Source: Mycolicibacter nonchromogenicus | GTDB taxonomy: Bacteria; Actinomycetota; Actinomycetes; Mycobacteriales; Mycobacteriaceae | Assembly: GCF_002101775.1 (NCBI RefSeq) | Contig: NZ_LQPI01000048.1 | Location: 124,001-188,000 of the forward strand | DNA: 64,000 nucleotides | Direction: 5' to 3' | Part shown: one piece after another, positions 1-9,773 of the stretch | Numbering within the stretch: the first letter of the stretch is position 1 | Layout of the letters: each line of letters begins with the position of its first letter | Position numbers and translations under genes: made by a program | Notes under the pieces: model-generated | Told to the model about the DNA's origin: nothing | Databases searched by the model: none | Seen by the model: only the letters and a program-made list of their open reading frames with translations

Positions 1-1076
1 TTCTTCACCACGACGGGATCACCGCTGCCGAAGTTGTCGTAGAACCACTTGGCGTTGGCCGGGCTGAGGTTGATGCAGCCGTGACTGACGTTGCGCTTGC
101 CCTGATCGGCCACCGACCACGGCGCGCTGTGCACGAACCCGCCGCTGTTGTCGATCCGGACCGCATCCTGCACGGTGAGCTTGTATCCCCAACTGGAGTT
201 CACCGGAACCCCGTAGGTGGAGGAGTCCATCACCACCGTGGGGAACTTCTCCAACACGTAGTAGGTGCCGTTGGGGGTCTCGTGACCGCCCGCGCTCATC
301 CCCATCGAGATCGGAAAGGTCTTCTCCACCTTGCCGTCACGGGTGATCGTCATCTGGTGCGTCTTGTCGTCGGCGGTGGCCACCAGCGAGTCACCGATGC
401 GGAAGCTCGACTTGGTGCCGCCGGCGTCGATATTGACGACGGTGTGGGCGGGCCAGAAGTTCAGCGGACGCCACCGCACCTGACTGGGAGTCATCCAGTA
501 GAACTTGCCGGACACCGGCGGGGTCGACGAGATGTGGATGGCCTCCTCGGCCGCCGCCTTGTCGACGATCGGCCGCTGAAAGTCGATGATGATCGGCTTG
601 GCGACACCCACCGTCGAGCCGTTGACCGGATTGAACGTCGGCGGCTGGAACGGCGCCGTACCGGTGAACGGCTCGGGGTTTTGCCCCACCACCGGTCCAG
701 CGGCCGCGGCCGACACCGCGCCGGGCTCCGTGGGGGCTGCCGGGTCTGTCGGCTCGGACGCAACTGCCTGCGGGTCCGGGCCCGGCGGGACGCCCTCGGG
801 CGCGGCGGGCAGGCCCGGCGCGAGCTGCTCCGCGGGCGGCGGCGGGAACGCCACCGGCTCGCCCTGCGGCGGCGGGGGCAGCTCCCACGGGAACGGGGGG
901 AACGGCGGTGCCGGCGGCGGCCCGAACGGATCAACCGGGCCGGCCTCCGCCCCGGCCGGGTCGCCGGGCTGCTGAGGCGGGTCGGCCAGTGCTGAACCAC
1001 ACCCGAGTACCAGGCTCGCGGCCAAGCCAGCGGTGCTGAGCCACGCGCCGAGTTGCGCGCGCTTCCATCCCGACAT
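1..1076 (-). CDS. L,D-transpeptidase, C-terminus cut by window edge
   Basis: The enzyme forms 3-3 cross-links in peptidoglycan outside the membrane. The ATG at 1076 follows a GGAGG ribosome site. Residues 1-31 are a signal peptide; the core reads LVLGC, so it may be a lipoprotein, or cleavage may occur after ALA. A Pro-rich linker (about 32-110) is followed by an Ig-like domain and then the YkuD catalytic domain with SHGCIN; the catalytic Cys is residue 334. About 358 residues lie in the window and the stop is beyond base 1. Position beside the MFS gene and ricR matches Rv0192 (LdtMt4) of M. tuberculosis. Family assignment is firm; the paralogue assignment rests on synteny. Confidence 0.93.
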   Translation of the reverse strand, partial: MSGWKRAQLGAWLSTAGLAASLVLGCGSALADPPQQPGDPAGAEAGPVDPFGPPPAPPFPPFPWELPPPPQGEPVAFPPPPAEQLAPGLPAAPEGVPPGPDPQAVASEPTDPAAPTEPGAVSAAAAGPVVGQNPEPFTGTAPFQPPTFNPVNGSTVGVAKPIIIDFQRPIVDKAAAEEAIHISSTPPVSGKFYWMTPSQVRWRPLNFWPAHTVVNIDAGGTKSSFRIGDSLVATADDKTHQMTITRDGKVEKTFPISMGMSAGGHETPNGTYYVLEKFPTVVMDSSTYGVPVNSSWGYKLTVQDAVRIDNSGGFVHSAPWSVADQGKRNVSHGCINLSPANAKWFYDNFGSGDPVVVK

Positions 1077-1237
1077 CTACCTACCTCCGGTCACAAACGT
1101 GATTCCATTGTCTCACAGGACGGCCGCCAGCTAACTCGCCAAGCGGGGAAACAGCGACGCACGCCGCACGGCCTAACGCCATTGACCAGCGTCTTTGACT
1201 GTCAGCCCCAGTGGCCAACGTTACCGGCCCGAATGCG

Positions 1238-2449
1238 TCAGGGAACGATGAACAAGCGCTTACTGGCCGCGATGCCGACCGCGGCGACGCCGACCAGCAT
1301 TGCCGAAGCCGTGAGCATGGCTGAGGTCCCGGCCCGCTCGAACAGCAGCCCGCCGGCCAGCGAGCCGCCGGTGATGCCGACCTGAAACGCGGTGACGTAG
1401 AGCCCCGACGCGCCGTCGGGATCGTCGGGCGCGGTGCGCATCGCCGCCGACTGCAGCATCGGCGAGACCGCCATCGCCATCGCCCCCCACAGCACGATCG
1501 CGGCCGCCCCCACCGCCGTCGTGCCGGTGCTGTGATGTCCGCCGATCGACAGTGCCGCCAGGACGACGAATGCCGCCGACATCGCGGCCATGCAACCGCC
1601 GGTGACCAGTTTGGGCCGGTGGTCCACCGGCCGCGCCAGCAGCGGCATCGCGATCAGCCCCGCAGCACCGAACGCGGCCAGCAACCACGCCAGTCGAGCC
1701 CCCGGCACTCCGACCACGTCTTCGATGATCACCACGATGAACGTGTAGGAGATGAAGTGCCCGATGACGGCGATCAGCATCAGCGTGCTCACCGCCACCA
1801 GTCGCCCGTTGCGATGGTGATGATTGCCGACCAGCGCCAGTTGGTCGGTGCTGAGCACCAGCGGCGGCAACGCGAGTCGGGCGGCCACCGTGATGACCGC
1901 CGCCGCCACCGTGATCACCACGACGGCCAGCCGCCACCCCCACAGCAGACTCATCGCCGAGGTCAGCGGAATACCGACCACCAGCGCGAGGCTGGTGCCG
2001 ACGTAGATCGCCGTCGTGGCGCGGCCCGAATGGCTGGGTGGCACCAGTCGGGTGGCGATGGGCGCCAGCACCGACCACATCAGGCCGTGCGTGACGGCGC
2101 ACAACGCCCGGCCGGCCGCCAGCACGGCGAAGTTGGGGGCCAGGGCAGAGATCACCTGGGAGGCGGTCAGGCAGACCAGGGTGAGCACCAGCACCCGACG
2201 CCGCGGCCAGAATGCGGTCCAGCGCACCAGGGGAAGCGTCGTCGCCGCTGCCACCACCGCATACCAGGCCAGCAGTGTCCCGACCAGCGCCTCGCTCACG
2301 TCCAGGCCGGCCGAGATCGCGGGCAGCGCGCCGACCGGCAGGATCTCGGCGGTGGCGTAGATGAAGGCCGCGGCCGACAGGATCGCCAACCGCGCCGTGG
2401 TCTGTGGCGTCCACGGCCTCAATCGGGCTTCTCCGGCTTCAACAGTCAT
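1238..2449 (-). CDS. MFS multidrug-type exporter (Rv0191-like)
   Basis: A 403-residue integral membrane protein with about twelve hydrophobic segments and the usual arginine-rich loop (WPRRR) after the second to third helix. It belongs to the drug:proton antiporter branch of the major facilitator superfamily; the substrate cannot be read from sequence. I chose the ATG at 2449, which gives a short hydrophilic N-terminus before the first helix; a GTG at 2509 would add 20 residues and sit 18 bp from the ricR stop. It is the last gene of a DUF305-ricR-MFS run, so copper may induce it through RicR. Matches Rv0191 by position. Confidence 0.9.
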   Translation of the reverse strand: MTVEAGEARLRPWTPQTTARLAILSAAAFIYATAEILPVGALPAISAGLDVSEALVGTLLAWYAVVAAATTLPLVRWTAFWPRRRVLVLTLVCLTASQVISALAPNFAVLAAGRALCAVTHGLMWSVLAPIATRLVPPSHSGRATTAIYVGTSLALVVGIPLTSAMSLLWGWRLAVVVITVAAAVITVAARLALPPLVLSTDQLALVGNHHHRNGRLVAVSTLMLIAVIGHFISYTFIVVIIEDVVGVPGARLAWLLAAFGAAGLIAMPLLARPVDHRPKLVTGGCMAAMSAAFVVLAALSIGGHHSTGTTAVGAAAIVLWGAMAMAVSPMLQSAAMRTAPDDPDGASGLYVTAFQVGITGGSLAGGLLFERAGTSAMLTASAMLVGVAAVGIAASKRLFIVP

Positions 2450-2527
2450 GTGGTGGGGGCAGCGTCCAGTGGTGGTGGCGCATGGCGCTCCCGGTAACTG
2501 CTGGATCACATGGTAACGGCGCGAAGA

Positions 2528-2821
2528 TCAGGAGCGAACCAACCGCGCGATTGCCGCCGAGGCCTCGGTCAGCTTCGCGTCGCCCTCCGCGCCGCCGGAT
2601 GCGACGGCCCCGCTGACGCAGTGCACCAGGTGCTCATCCAGCAGGTTCAGCGCCACCGACCGCAGCGCACTGTTGACCGCACTGATCTGGGTGAGCACGT
2701 CGATGCAGTACTTGTCGTCATCGATCATCTTGGCGATGCCGCGCACCTGGCCCTCGATACGGCGCAGCCGTTTGGCGTAGTTGTCTTTGCGCGGGGAGTA
2801 CCCCGGAGCCTCGGTCGTCAT
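2528..2821 (-). CDS. ricR: RicR, CsoR-family copper-sensing repressor
   Basis: A 97-residue all-helical CsoR/RcnR-family repressor. The Cu(I) ligands of the family are visible as Cys39, His64 and Cys68 (C-x24-H-x3-C). In M. tuberculosis RicR represses mymT, lpqS, mmcO and its own gene and is released by Cu(I). The start overlaps the DUF305 stop by four bases (ATGA, 2818-2821), so translation is coupled. A consensus operator lies at 3411-3425 in front of the two-gene unit and another at 5813-5827 before mymT. The track's longer reading frame up to 3097 lies inside the DUF305 gene and is not the start. Confidence 0.94.
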   Translation of the reverse strand: MTTEAPGYSPRKDNYAKRLRRIEGQVRGIAKMIDDDKYCIDVLTQISAVNSALRSVALNLLDEHLVHCVSGAVASGGAEGDAKLTEASAAIARLVRS

Positions 2822-3393
2822 GGCGCTCCCAACATCTGGTTCATCTGATTGATCTCGGCCTGCTGGAACGGCAGAAGCGATTGCGCGATACTGATCGCCT
2901 CGGGACTCTCGCCGTTTTGAATCTCGTTCTGCGCCATGGTGATCGCGCCACGGTAATGGGCAATCATGGTCTGCAGCCACAGGGTGTCGAACGCCGGGCC
3001 GCGCACACTGCGCAGCTTGTCGATGGTGGCCTTGTCCACCATGCCCGGAATGTCGGCGGCACGGTCCTTCTCGGAGCGCTCGCCGGGGACCTCCCACTGC
3101 AGCAGCTGCGCCTGGCAGCCCTGCAGTTCGGTGCGCTGCTGGGCCGCGCTCTGGTCGGCGAACGCCACCAGCGCCGGATCGCCGCTCTGGCTGTACACCA
3201 TGGCCGTCAGCTCCAGGGACTGCTGGTGGTGGATCACGATGTCTTCTAAAAACCTCACGTCGGTGGGGCTGCCGGTGCTCATTCCCACCGCGGCGGTCGT
3301 CGACACTGGCGGCGCCGGGCTGGGCGCGTGGTGGCAGCCGCCGACGGCCATGCCGACAATGGCCGCGGCGACGACGGGAACAACCGACCTCAT
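2818..3393 (-). CDS. DUF305 lipoprotein of the copper operon
   Basis: A 191-residue exported lipoprotein; the signal peptide ends in a lipobox with Cys20 (AVGGC). Two helical-bundle motifs typical of DUF305 are present, HHQQSLELTAM near residue 55 and MIAHYRGAITMAQNE near 142. Members of this ferritin-like family bind metals through His and Met, and some act in copper resistance. It is coupled to ricR by a four-base overlap and lies directly behind a RicR box, so a periplasmic copper-binding role is a reasonable inference. A TAAAGT hexamer at 3400-3405 (minus strand) ends six bases before the ATG, suggesting a leaderless message. M. tuberculosis has no gene here as far as I recall. Confidence 0.88.
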   Translation of the reverse strand: MRSVVPVVAAAIVGMAVGGCHHAPSPAPPVSTTAAVGMSTGSPTDVRFLEDIVIHHQQSLELTAMVYSQSGDPALVAFADQSAAQQRTELQGCQAQLLQWEVPGERSEKDRAADIPGMVDKATIDKLRSVRGPAFDTLWLQTMIAHYRGAITMAQNEIQNGESPEAISIAQSLLPFQQAEINQMNQMLGAP

Positions 3394-3410
3394 GCGGCTA
3401 CTTTAGCGCA

Positions 3411-3425
3411 TACCCCCGCGGGGTA
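3411..3425. promoter_or_regulatory. RicR operator between DUF305-ricR and ilvD
   Basis: TACCCCCGCGGGGTA is a 6+3+6 palindrome matching the RicR consensus TACCC-N5-GGGTA. It lies 17 bp upstream of the DUF305 start on the minus strand and 44 bp upstream of ilvD on the plus strand. For the DUF305-ricR unit it would cover the -35 and spacer region, which fits autoregulation. Confidence 0.9.
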
Positions 3426-3435
3426 TTTATTCGTT

Positions 3436-3463
3436 TTGCCCGGTCCGGCCCTAGCGGCATACT
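3436..3463 (+). promoter_or_regulatory. Putative ilvD promoter, leaderless
   Basis: TTGCCC (3436-3441) and CATACT (3458-3463) are spaced 16 bp apart. Transcription would begin about seven bases later, at or next to the GTG of ilvD at 3470, giving a leaderless mRNA. No ribosome-binding site is visible before that GTG. Both hexamers match consensus at only four of six positions. Confidence 0.4.
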
Positions 3464-3469
3464 GAGCTG

Positions 3470-5191
3470 GTGAATTCTGGGAGCAACAACACCACCGCGG
3501 CGTCCGCCGACATCAAACCGCGCAGTCGTGACGTCACCGACGGCCTGGAGAAGACCGCCGCCCGCGGCATGTTGCGGGCCGTCGGCATGGGCGACGAGGA
3601 CTTCGCCAAGCCCCAGATCGGTGTGGCCTCGTCGTGGAACGAGATCACACCCTGCAACCTCTCGCTGGACCGGTTGGCCAAGGCCGCCAAAGAGGGCGTC
3701 CTTCAGGCCGGCGGTTACCCGCTGGAGTTCGGCACCATCTCGGTCTCCGACGGCATCTCGATGGGCCACGAGGGCATGCACTTCTCGCTGGTGTCGCGCG
3801 AGGTGATCGCCGACAGTGTCGAGACCGTGATGTGCGCAGAGCGTCTCGACGGATCGGTGCTGCTGGCCGGCTGCGACAAGTCGCTGCCCGGCATGCTGAT
3901 GGCCGCGGCGCGCCTCAACCTGGCCTCGGTCTTCCTCTACGCCGGCTCCACCCTGCCCGGCTACGCGAAGCTGTCCGACGGCACCGAGCGTGAGGTGACG
4001 ATCATCGACGCGTTCGAGGCGGTGGGCGCCTGCTCCCGCGGCCTGATGTCCCAAGAGGACGTCGACATCATCGAGCGGGCGATCTGTCCCGGTGAAGGCG
4101 CCTGCGGCGGCATGTACACCGCCAACACCATGGCCAGTGCCGCCGAGGCGCTGGGCATGTCGCTGCCGGGAAGCGCCTCTCCGCCGGCGGTCGACCGGCG
4201 CCGTGACGGGTATGCGCGCGCCAGCGGGGCCGCCGTGGTCGAGTTGCTGCGCCGGGGCATCACCGCACGCGACATCTTGACCAAGGAGGCGTTCGAGAAC
4301 GCGATCGCCGTGGTGATGGCGTTCGGCGGATCGACCAATGCGGTGCTGCACCTGCTGGCGATCGCTCGCGAGGCCGAAGTGAATCTGACCCTGGCCGACT
4401 TCTCCCGGGTGGGCGCCAAGGTGCCGCACCTGGCCGACGTCAAGCCGTTCGGGGCGCACGTCATGCACGACATCGACAAGATCGGTGGCGTGCCGGTCAT
4501 GCTGAAGACGTTGCTGGAGGCCGGGCTGCTGCACGGCGACTGCCTGACCGTCACCGGCAAGACCATGGCGGAGAACATCGCCGAGCTCAATCCCCCGGTC
4601 GTCGACGGCAAAGTGGTCCACGCACTGACCAACCCGATCCACCCGACCGGCGGCATCACCATTCTCAGCGGATCCCTGGCCCCCGAGGGCGCGGTGGTCA
4701 AGTCCGCGGGCTTCGACACCGACGTGTTCGAAGGCACCGCAAGGGTTTTCGACGGCGAGCGGGCGGCGCTCGATGCGCTGGAAGACGGCACGATCCGCGC
4801 CGGCGACGCCGTGGTGATCCGCTACGAGGGGCCCAAGGGCGGACCCGGCATGCGGGAGATGCTGGCGATCACCGGGGCCATCAAGGGCGCCGGTCTGGGC
4901 AAAGACGTTCTGCTGCTGACCGACGGCCGGTTCTCCGGCGGCACCACCGGCCTGTGCGTCGGCCACATCGCCCCCGAAGCGGTGGACGGCGGCCCGATTG
5001 CGTTCCTGCGCGACGGCGACAAGATCCGCCTCGACGTAGCCAACGCGACGTTGGACGTGGTGGCGGATCCTTACGAGTTCGCCGCCCGCGCACAGGGTTT
5101 CACCCCGCCGGCGCCGCGCTACACCACCGGCGTGCTGGCCAAGTACCGCAAGCTGGTGGGCTCCGCCGCCAACGGTGCCGTCTGCGGCTAG
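3470..5191 (+). CDS. ilvD: Dihydroxy-acid dehydratase
   Basis: A 573-residue cytosolic Fe-S dehydratase converting 2,3-dihydroxy-isovalerate and 2,3-dihydroxy-3-methylvalerate to the 2-keto acids of valine and isoleucine synthesis. Cluster-binding cysteines are seen at Cys62 (TPCNLS), Cys135 (AGCDKSLPG) and Cys212 (GEGACGGMY). Length and the C-terminal motif LTDGRFSGG are typical. The GTG at 3470 gives the usual short N-terminus. It stands between the copper genes and Rv0188-like gene exactly as Rv0189c does. The 522-residue antisense reading frame over it is a codon-bias shadow. Confidence 0.98.
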   Translation: MNSGSNNTTAASADIKPRSRDVTDGLEKTAARGMLRAVGMGDEDFAKPQIGVASSWNEITPCNLSLDRLAKAAKEGVLQAGGYPLEFGTISVSDGISMGHEGMHFSLVSREVIADSVETVMCAERLDGSVLLAGCDKSLPGMLMAAARLNLASVFLYAGSTLPGYAKLSDGTEREVTIIDAFEAVGACSRGLMSQEDVDIIERAICPGEGACGGMYTANTMASAAEALGMSLPGSASPPAVDRRRDGYARASGAAVVELLRRGITARDILTKEAFENAIAVVMAFGGSTNAVLHLLAIAREAEVNLTLADFSRVGAKVPHLADVKPFGAHVMHDIDKIGGVPVMLKTLLEAGLLHGDCLTVTGKTMAENIAELNPPVVDGKVVHALTNPIHPTGGITILSGSLAPEGAVVKSAGFDTDVFEGTARVFDGERAALDALEDGTIRAGDAVVIRYEGPKGGPGMREMLAITGAIKGAGLGKDVLLLTDGRFSGGTTGLCVGHIAPEAVDGGPIAFLRDGDKIRLDVANATLDVVADPYEFAARAQGFTPPAPRYTTGVLAKYRKLVGSAANGAVCG

Positions 5192-5216
5192 CCCGGGCTA
5201 CGCGCGCTGAGTCTGC

Positions 5217-5660
5217 CTAGGCGTGCCGGGCTGACTCACTGCGCGCCCGCATACCGAAGTACGCGGCGTTGAGGCCGAGGACCGTCATCACCGCGCCGGT
5301 GATCACGTTGGACCAGATCATCGCGGTGCTCGGCGATCCGTCGGTCAGGATCCAGGGCGAGGCGATGAACCACGCCCCGAAGACCGGCAGGGTCCACGCC
5401 AGCCCGTGCATGCGGTCGAGCGCCGCCGCCATCCCGCACGCCAGGAAAGCGACGCAGAGTCCGACGACCAGGTTGTTGACGGCCAATCTGGTGGTCGCGT
5501 CGAATCCGGCAACCCACGGGGACACCGCCCCGTAGACAGCCGCCAGCAGCGTCAATCCGAAGGTTCCCTGAGCGGTCATCGACTCGGCCGCGCGGTCGTA
5601 CCGCGCCCGCAGAGCTAACAGGTCAGGGTGGTGTTCGATTGATGAATGGACTGTACTCAT
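5217..5660 (-). CDS. SPW-repeat membrane protein (Rv0188-like)
   Basis: A 147-residue membrane protein with four hydrophobic segments arranged as two SPW repeats, SPWV near residue 47 and SPWI near residue 102. The family has no established biochemical function. The ATG at 5660 follows an AAAGG ribosome site. It converges on ilvD with a 25-bp gap and its promoter shares the 220-bp space with mymT, so the two are divergently transcribed. Position matches Rv0188. Confidence 0.85.
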   Translation of the reverse strand: MSTVHSSIEHHPDLLALRARYDRAAESMTAQGTFGLTLLAAVYGAVSPWVAGFDATTRLAVNNLVVGLCVAFLACGMAAALDRMHGLAWTLPVFGAWFIASPWILTDGSPSTAMIWSNVITGAVMTVLGLNAAYFGMRARSESARHA

Positions 5661-5803
5661 TTCGTGACCTTTCTGTTATGCAACAGGCGATTTGGTGCCA
5701 GTTGCACCCATCCATCTGACAAGAGGTTACGCCCGGCCGCTGTTTGCCAGCAACGAAGAATTCGGCGCCAACCGGCTAGCCGGCAACCCCGCGCAGATTT
5801 TCC

Positions 5804-5833
5804 TTTACCCCATACCCCTATGGGGTATATAGT
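5804..5833 (+). promoter_or_regulatory. mymT promoter with RicR operator
   Basis: The operator TACCCCTATGGGGTA at 5813-5827 is a perfect palindrome and exact RicR consensus. A TATAGT -10 hexamer at 5828-5833 directly follows it, and TTTACC at 5804-5809 is a possible -35 with an 18-bp spacer. A bound repressor would occupy the spacer and touch the -10, a standard block. Copper induction of mymT follows by analogy with M. tuberculosis. Confidence 0.88.
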
Positions 5834-5880
5834 CGGGTCAGCCCGGCGCCCGCCGGGGACCACGAAGGAAGGTGTGACAG

Positions 5881-6030
5881 ATGACCAACTACGAAGAGGG
5901 AACTGTGCTGACCTGCGGCCACGACGGCTGCGGTTGCCGGGTACGCATCGAGACGGCGTGCCACTGCTCCGGAGCGGACGTGAGTTACCGATGCACCTGC
6001 GGCGACGAATTGGTGGCCGTCACCAGCTGA
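5881..6030 (+). CDS. mymT: MymT copper metallothionein
   Basis: A 49-residue cytosolic protein with seven cysteines at 12, 17, 19, 27, 29, 38 and 40, mostly in CxC or CxxxxCxC clusters that hold several Cu(I) ions. The pattern and flanking residues closely resemble MymT of M. tuberculosis (Rv0186A). A GAAGGAAGG ribosome site ends eight bases before the ATG. Transcription should be derepressed by copper through the RicR box 53 bp upstream. A strong hairpin follows at 6039-6077, so it is probably monocistronic. It is too short to stand out as an open reading frame. Confidence 0.94.
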   Translation: MTNYEEGTVLTCGHDGCGCRVRIETACHCSGADVSYRCTCGDELVAVTS

Positions 6031-6038
6031 CGACGGAC

Positions 6039-6077
6039 GGCGCCGGTGACGGACCACCTCGTAGCGTCACCGGCGCC
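6039..6077. terminator. Bidirectional terminator after mymT
   Basis: Inverted repeat with 13-bp perfect arms GGCGCCGGTGACG (6039-6051) and CGTCACCGGCGCC (6065-6077) and a 13-base loop. It lies in the 64-bp gap between the converging mymT and transglutaminase-like genes. There is no U-tract, as is common for mycobacterial terminators. Confidence 0.7.
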
Positions 6078-6094
6078 TCCCGTGTACGGGACGC

Positions 6095-6709
6095 TCAGCG
6101 GGCGTCGGCACCCAGCCCAGTCGGCAGGCCGGTGTCGTAGATCGCCAGGATGTCCTCCGTGTCGCGCAGTGTGTTGATGACAGGCCGCACGGGCGAAGCA
6201 AAGATCTGCGGGTAGTCGACCTCTCCGACAGACGTGTCAACGGACCACGCGAGCCTCTCCGAGCCGAGGGAGAACTGCGCGTCCACGCCCTGCTTATTGC
6301 CGCGCGCATCCTGGCGGTGCCAGGCTCCCCCCAGATAGATCGCGACGAGTCCGTGCAGAACATGTCCCTCACCGTGCACAAGTCGCTGATAGCACAGGCC
6401 GGTGGGAATACCTTCTGATCGCAAAAGCGCTGCCAGCAAGTGGGATTTGGCGTAACAGAGTCCGACGCGCTGCTCGAGTACCTCGCTCGCGGTCAGCGTT
6501 ACTCGAGGGTCTGCGACGTCGTAGGAGTGAGCGACCTGATCGCGCACCCATTCGAACGCGGCCCGAGCGAACGCCACGTCACCGCCCGCAGACTGCCGCA
6601 ATTCCCGGGCAAGGTTGCAGACCGCCGGCTGTGTGACGTGGATGAATTCGTCTTCCCCCAGATACGCGTCCAGACTGGCGAACTCTGGCACCGGGACGAA
6701 GGTGTTCAC
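6095..6709 (-). CDS. Transglutaminase-like domain protein
   Basis: A 204-residue protein without a signal peptide. The papain-like triad of the transglutaminase/protease superfamily is present: Cys85 in RVGLCYAKSHLLAALLR, His119 in GHVLHGLVAIYL and Asp134 in HRQDARGN. These small single-domain versions are thought to be peptidases or amidases; no substrate is known. A TTG or GTG start cannot be excluded, but the ATG at 6709 begins before the first conserved strand. It stands alone between a hairpin and the metallohydrolase gene, whose stop is 35 bp away on the same strand. Confidence 0.8.
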   Translation of the reverse strand: MNTFVPVPEFASLDAYLGEDEFIHVTQPAVCNLARELRQSAGGDVAFARAAFEWVRDQVAHSYDVADPRVTLTASEVLEQRVGLCYAKSHLLAALLRSEGIPTGLCYQRLVHGEGHVLHGLVAIYLGGAWHRQDARGNKQGVDAQFSLGSERLAWSVDTSVGEVDYPQIFASPVRPVINTLRDTEDILAIYDTGLPTGLGADAR

Positions 6710-6744
6710 TGTCGCACCTTAGAGGATCGCCCGACAGCCGATCA

Positions 6745-7275
6745 TCACGCCAGTGGCTCCCGCCGCTGTCGCACACCCTCCTTGGCGAACACCACCCGCA
6801 GCACATACCCCAACTCGGGGCCCATCACGATCTCGGCGAGTTCGCAGAATGTGGCGACGAATTCCGGTCCGTGCGGCGGCCGCCCATCACACAGATGGTG
6901 CGCAATCTCATGCAGCACCACCAGTTCTCGCAACGCCCAGTCCACACCACGCTGATCCGGTACGGCGATAACCCCTGCCGCACCGAGCTTTTCGTAGTGC
7001 GCCGCCGTGGTGCCTCGGCGAGCGCGCACCGTCAGTTCCGCCGCGTCCGGCCACCGCGCGCGCACCGTCGACAGCGCCATGACGTCCTCGACGTAGCGCC
7101 CGACGGCGGCGACCGAGCCGAAGCGCGCCTCGGGCGGCAACGTCAGCTCAGTGCCGAAGAACTCCACACTGCGCCTGCCGCTCTCGGCAGCGCGGTCGAA
7201 CAGGGTGCGGACGAAGAGCTCTGCGGCGTAGACCTTGGCGCGCTGAGCATCGCGCTGTTCAGCGTTGTCGTTCAC
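6745..7275 (-). CDS. TIGR04338-type putative metallohydrolase (HExxH)
   Basis: A 176-residue protein with a zincin signature HEIAHH at residues 122-127 and a later Glu (GPEFVATFCELAE) that could complete a zinc site. It matches the actinobacterial family modelled as TIGR04338, whose biochemical role is unknown. No signal peptide is seen. Its ATG overlaps the stop of the DUF2786 gene by four bases, so the two are translated as a coupled pair. The pair corresponds by position to Rv0184-Rv0185. Confidence 0.8.
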   Translation of the reverse strand: MNDNAEQRDAQRAKVYAAELFVRTLFDRAAESGRRSVEFFGTELTLPPEARFGSVAAVGRYVEDVMALSTVRARWPDAAELTVRARRGTTAAHYEKLGAAGVIAVPDQRGVDWALRELVVLHEIAHHLCDGRPPHGPEFVATFCELAEIVMGPELGYVLRVVFAKEGVRQRREPLA

Positions 7276-8024
7276 CGTTCCAGCGCGGACCGCGCCACCG
7301 ACAGCTCAGCACTGTCGCCCAGTCGGGCTCGACGCCCAGCCCGGTCCCCGGCCCGTCGTGCCGCCGACGAATAGCCCGCCGAGGCCCGGGTGGCCCGCCA
7401 CGTGCCCCGTGCCTTGGATGTGCCGCGGTAGAAGTCGTGCAGCTCGACTTCCTTGTTGCGCAATGCAATCGCCGTTCCCGGTGGCCGACTCCGATCCTTC
7501 TCCGCATCGCGTCGGGCCTCGTCACGGGCTTCGGCCAGCCGCTGGCCGACTCGAGCGCCGAATGCCAGATGGAAGTTCAACCGAGCGGTGATGGTCGGGG
7601 TGGGCCGATGCGCGCCGGTGGCGATATAGGCGTCCGCGGCCCGGACCATCTGAACGACCAGGCTGGCGTAGAGGGCGTGGGTGGCGTCGATGTCCTCGGC
7701 GAAACCGTAGGCATAGACATAGGTCGAATTGCTCGCCACGTCGCAGCGCACGTCATTGGCCGCGGCGATCCCCACAAACAGCTGCACATAGGTGCGCAAC
7801 CCGCGGGTGCCCGGCTCGCCGATGGTGATGGTCCGCTGCACCGGCGTGGTGGCCGCGGTCCGGGTGGCCGAATGCGCGCGAGCCACCGCCAGGTCGATGG
7901 AGGTCGCAGTGGCCAGCCGTTGCGCCGCCGCCATGAACGCATCGGCTTCATGGGGGTTGTCGGTGCCCTCGGCCTGGCGCAACAGTGCGGCGATCCGCGC
8001 CAACATCTTGTCGTCGGTGCTCAT
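7272..8024 (-). CDS. DUF2786 domain protein
   Basis: A 250-residue protein whose first 40 residues (KMLARIAALLRQAEGTDNPHEADAF) are the DUF2786 helical motif. A central alpha/beta region and a basic C-terminal tail rich in Arg and Ala follow. Function is unknown. I chose the ATG at 8024, which places the motif at the N-terminus; a GTG at 8057 would add 11 residues. No ribosome site is visible, so the message may be leaderless. The gene is coupled to the TIGR04338 metallohydrolase through an ATGA overlap. Confidence 0.78.
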   Translation of the reverse strand: MSTDDKMLARIAALLRQAEGTDNPHEADAFMAAAQRLATATSIDLAVARAHSATRTAATTPVQRTITIGEPGTRGLRTYVQLFVGIAAANDVRCDVASNSTYVYAYGFAEDIDATHALYASLVVQMVRAADAYIATGAHRPTPTITARLNFHLAFGARVGQRLAEARDEARRDAEKDRSRPPGTAIALRNKEVELHDFYRGTSKARGTWRATRASAGYSSAARRAGDRAGRRARLGDSAELSVARSALER

Positions 8025-8069
8025 GGCCGCCACGCTAACCGACATCGGCGACACCACGCCGACCGCGAC

Positions 8070-9706
<1,637 letters not shown>

Positions 9707-9748
9707 GGCAGCATTCCCGCAGCTGAAAGCACCCATCGGGAGTGCTTC

Positions 9749-9762
9749 TGAAACGTGTTCTA
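9749..9762. promoter_or_regulatory. KstR-like operator before NDMA alcohol dehydrogenase
   Basis: TGAAACGTGTTCTA fits the KstR consensus TNNAACNNGTTNNA at every fixed position. It ends 11 bp before the ATG at 9774 and overlaps a TATGAT hexamer (9761-9766) that could be a -10. KstR is the TetR-type repressor of cholesterol catabolism in mycobacteria. One such match in a window of this size is not very improbable by chance; its location is what supports it. Confidence 0.5.
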
Positions 9763-9773
9763 TGATGCCGGTC

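Noticed and set aside
2507..2509. GTG at 2509 as the start of the MFS exporter
   Set aside because: It adds 20 residues with no conserved or membrane character; the ATG at 2449 gives the normal N-terminus. It is not fully excluded.
3398..4966. 522-codon open frame antisense to ilvD
   Set aside because: It is a GC-bias shadow. The plus-strand product is a complete, motif-perfect dihydroxy-acid dehydratase, and the antisense product is Arg/His-rich with no domain.
5813..5833. Reading the mymT upstream palindrome as a terminator
   Set aside because: The palindrome has only six-base arms, matches the RicR consensus exactly and abuts a -10 hexamer.
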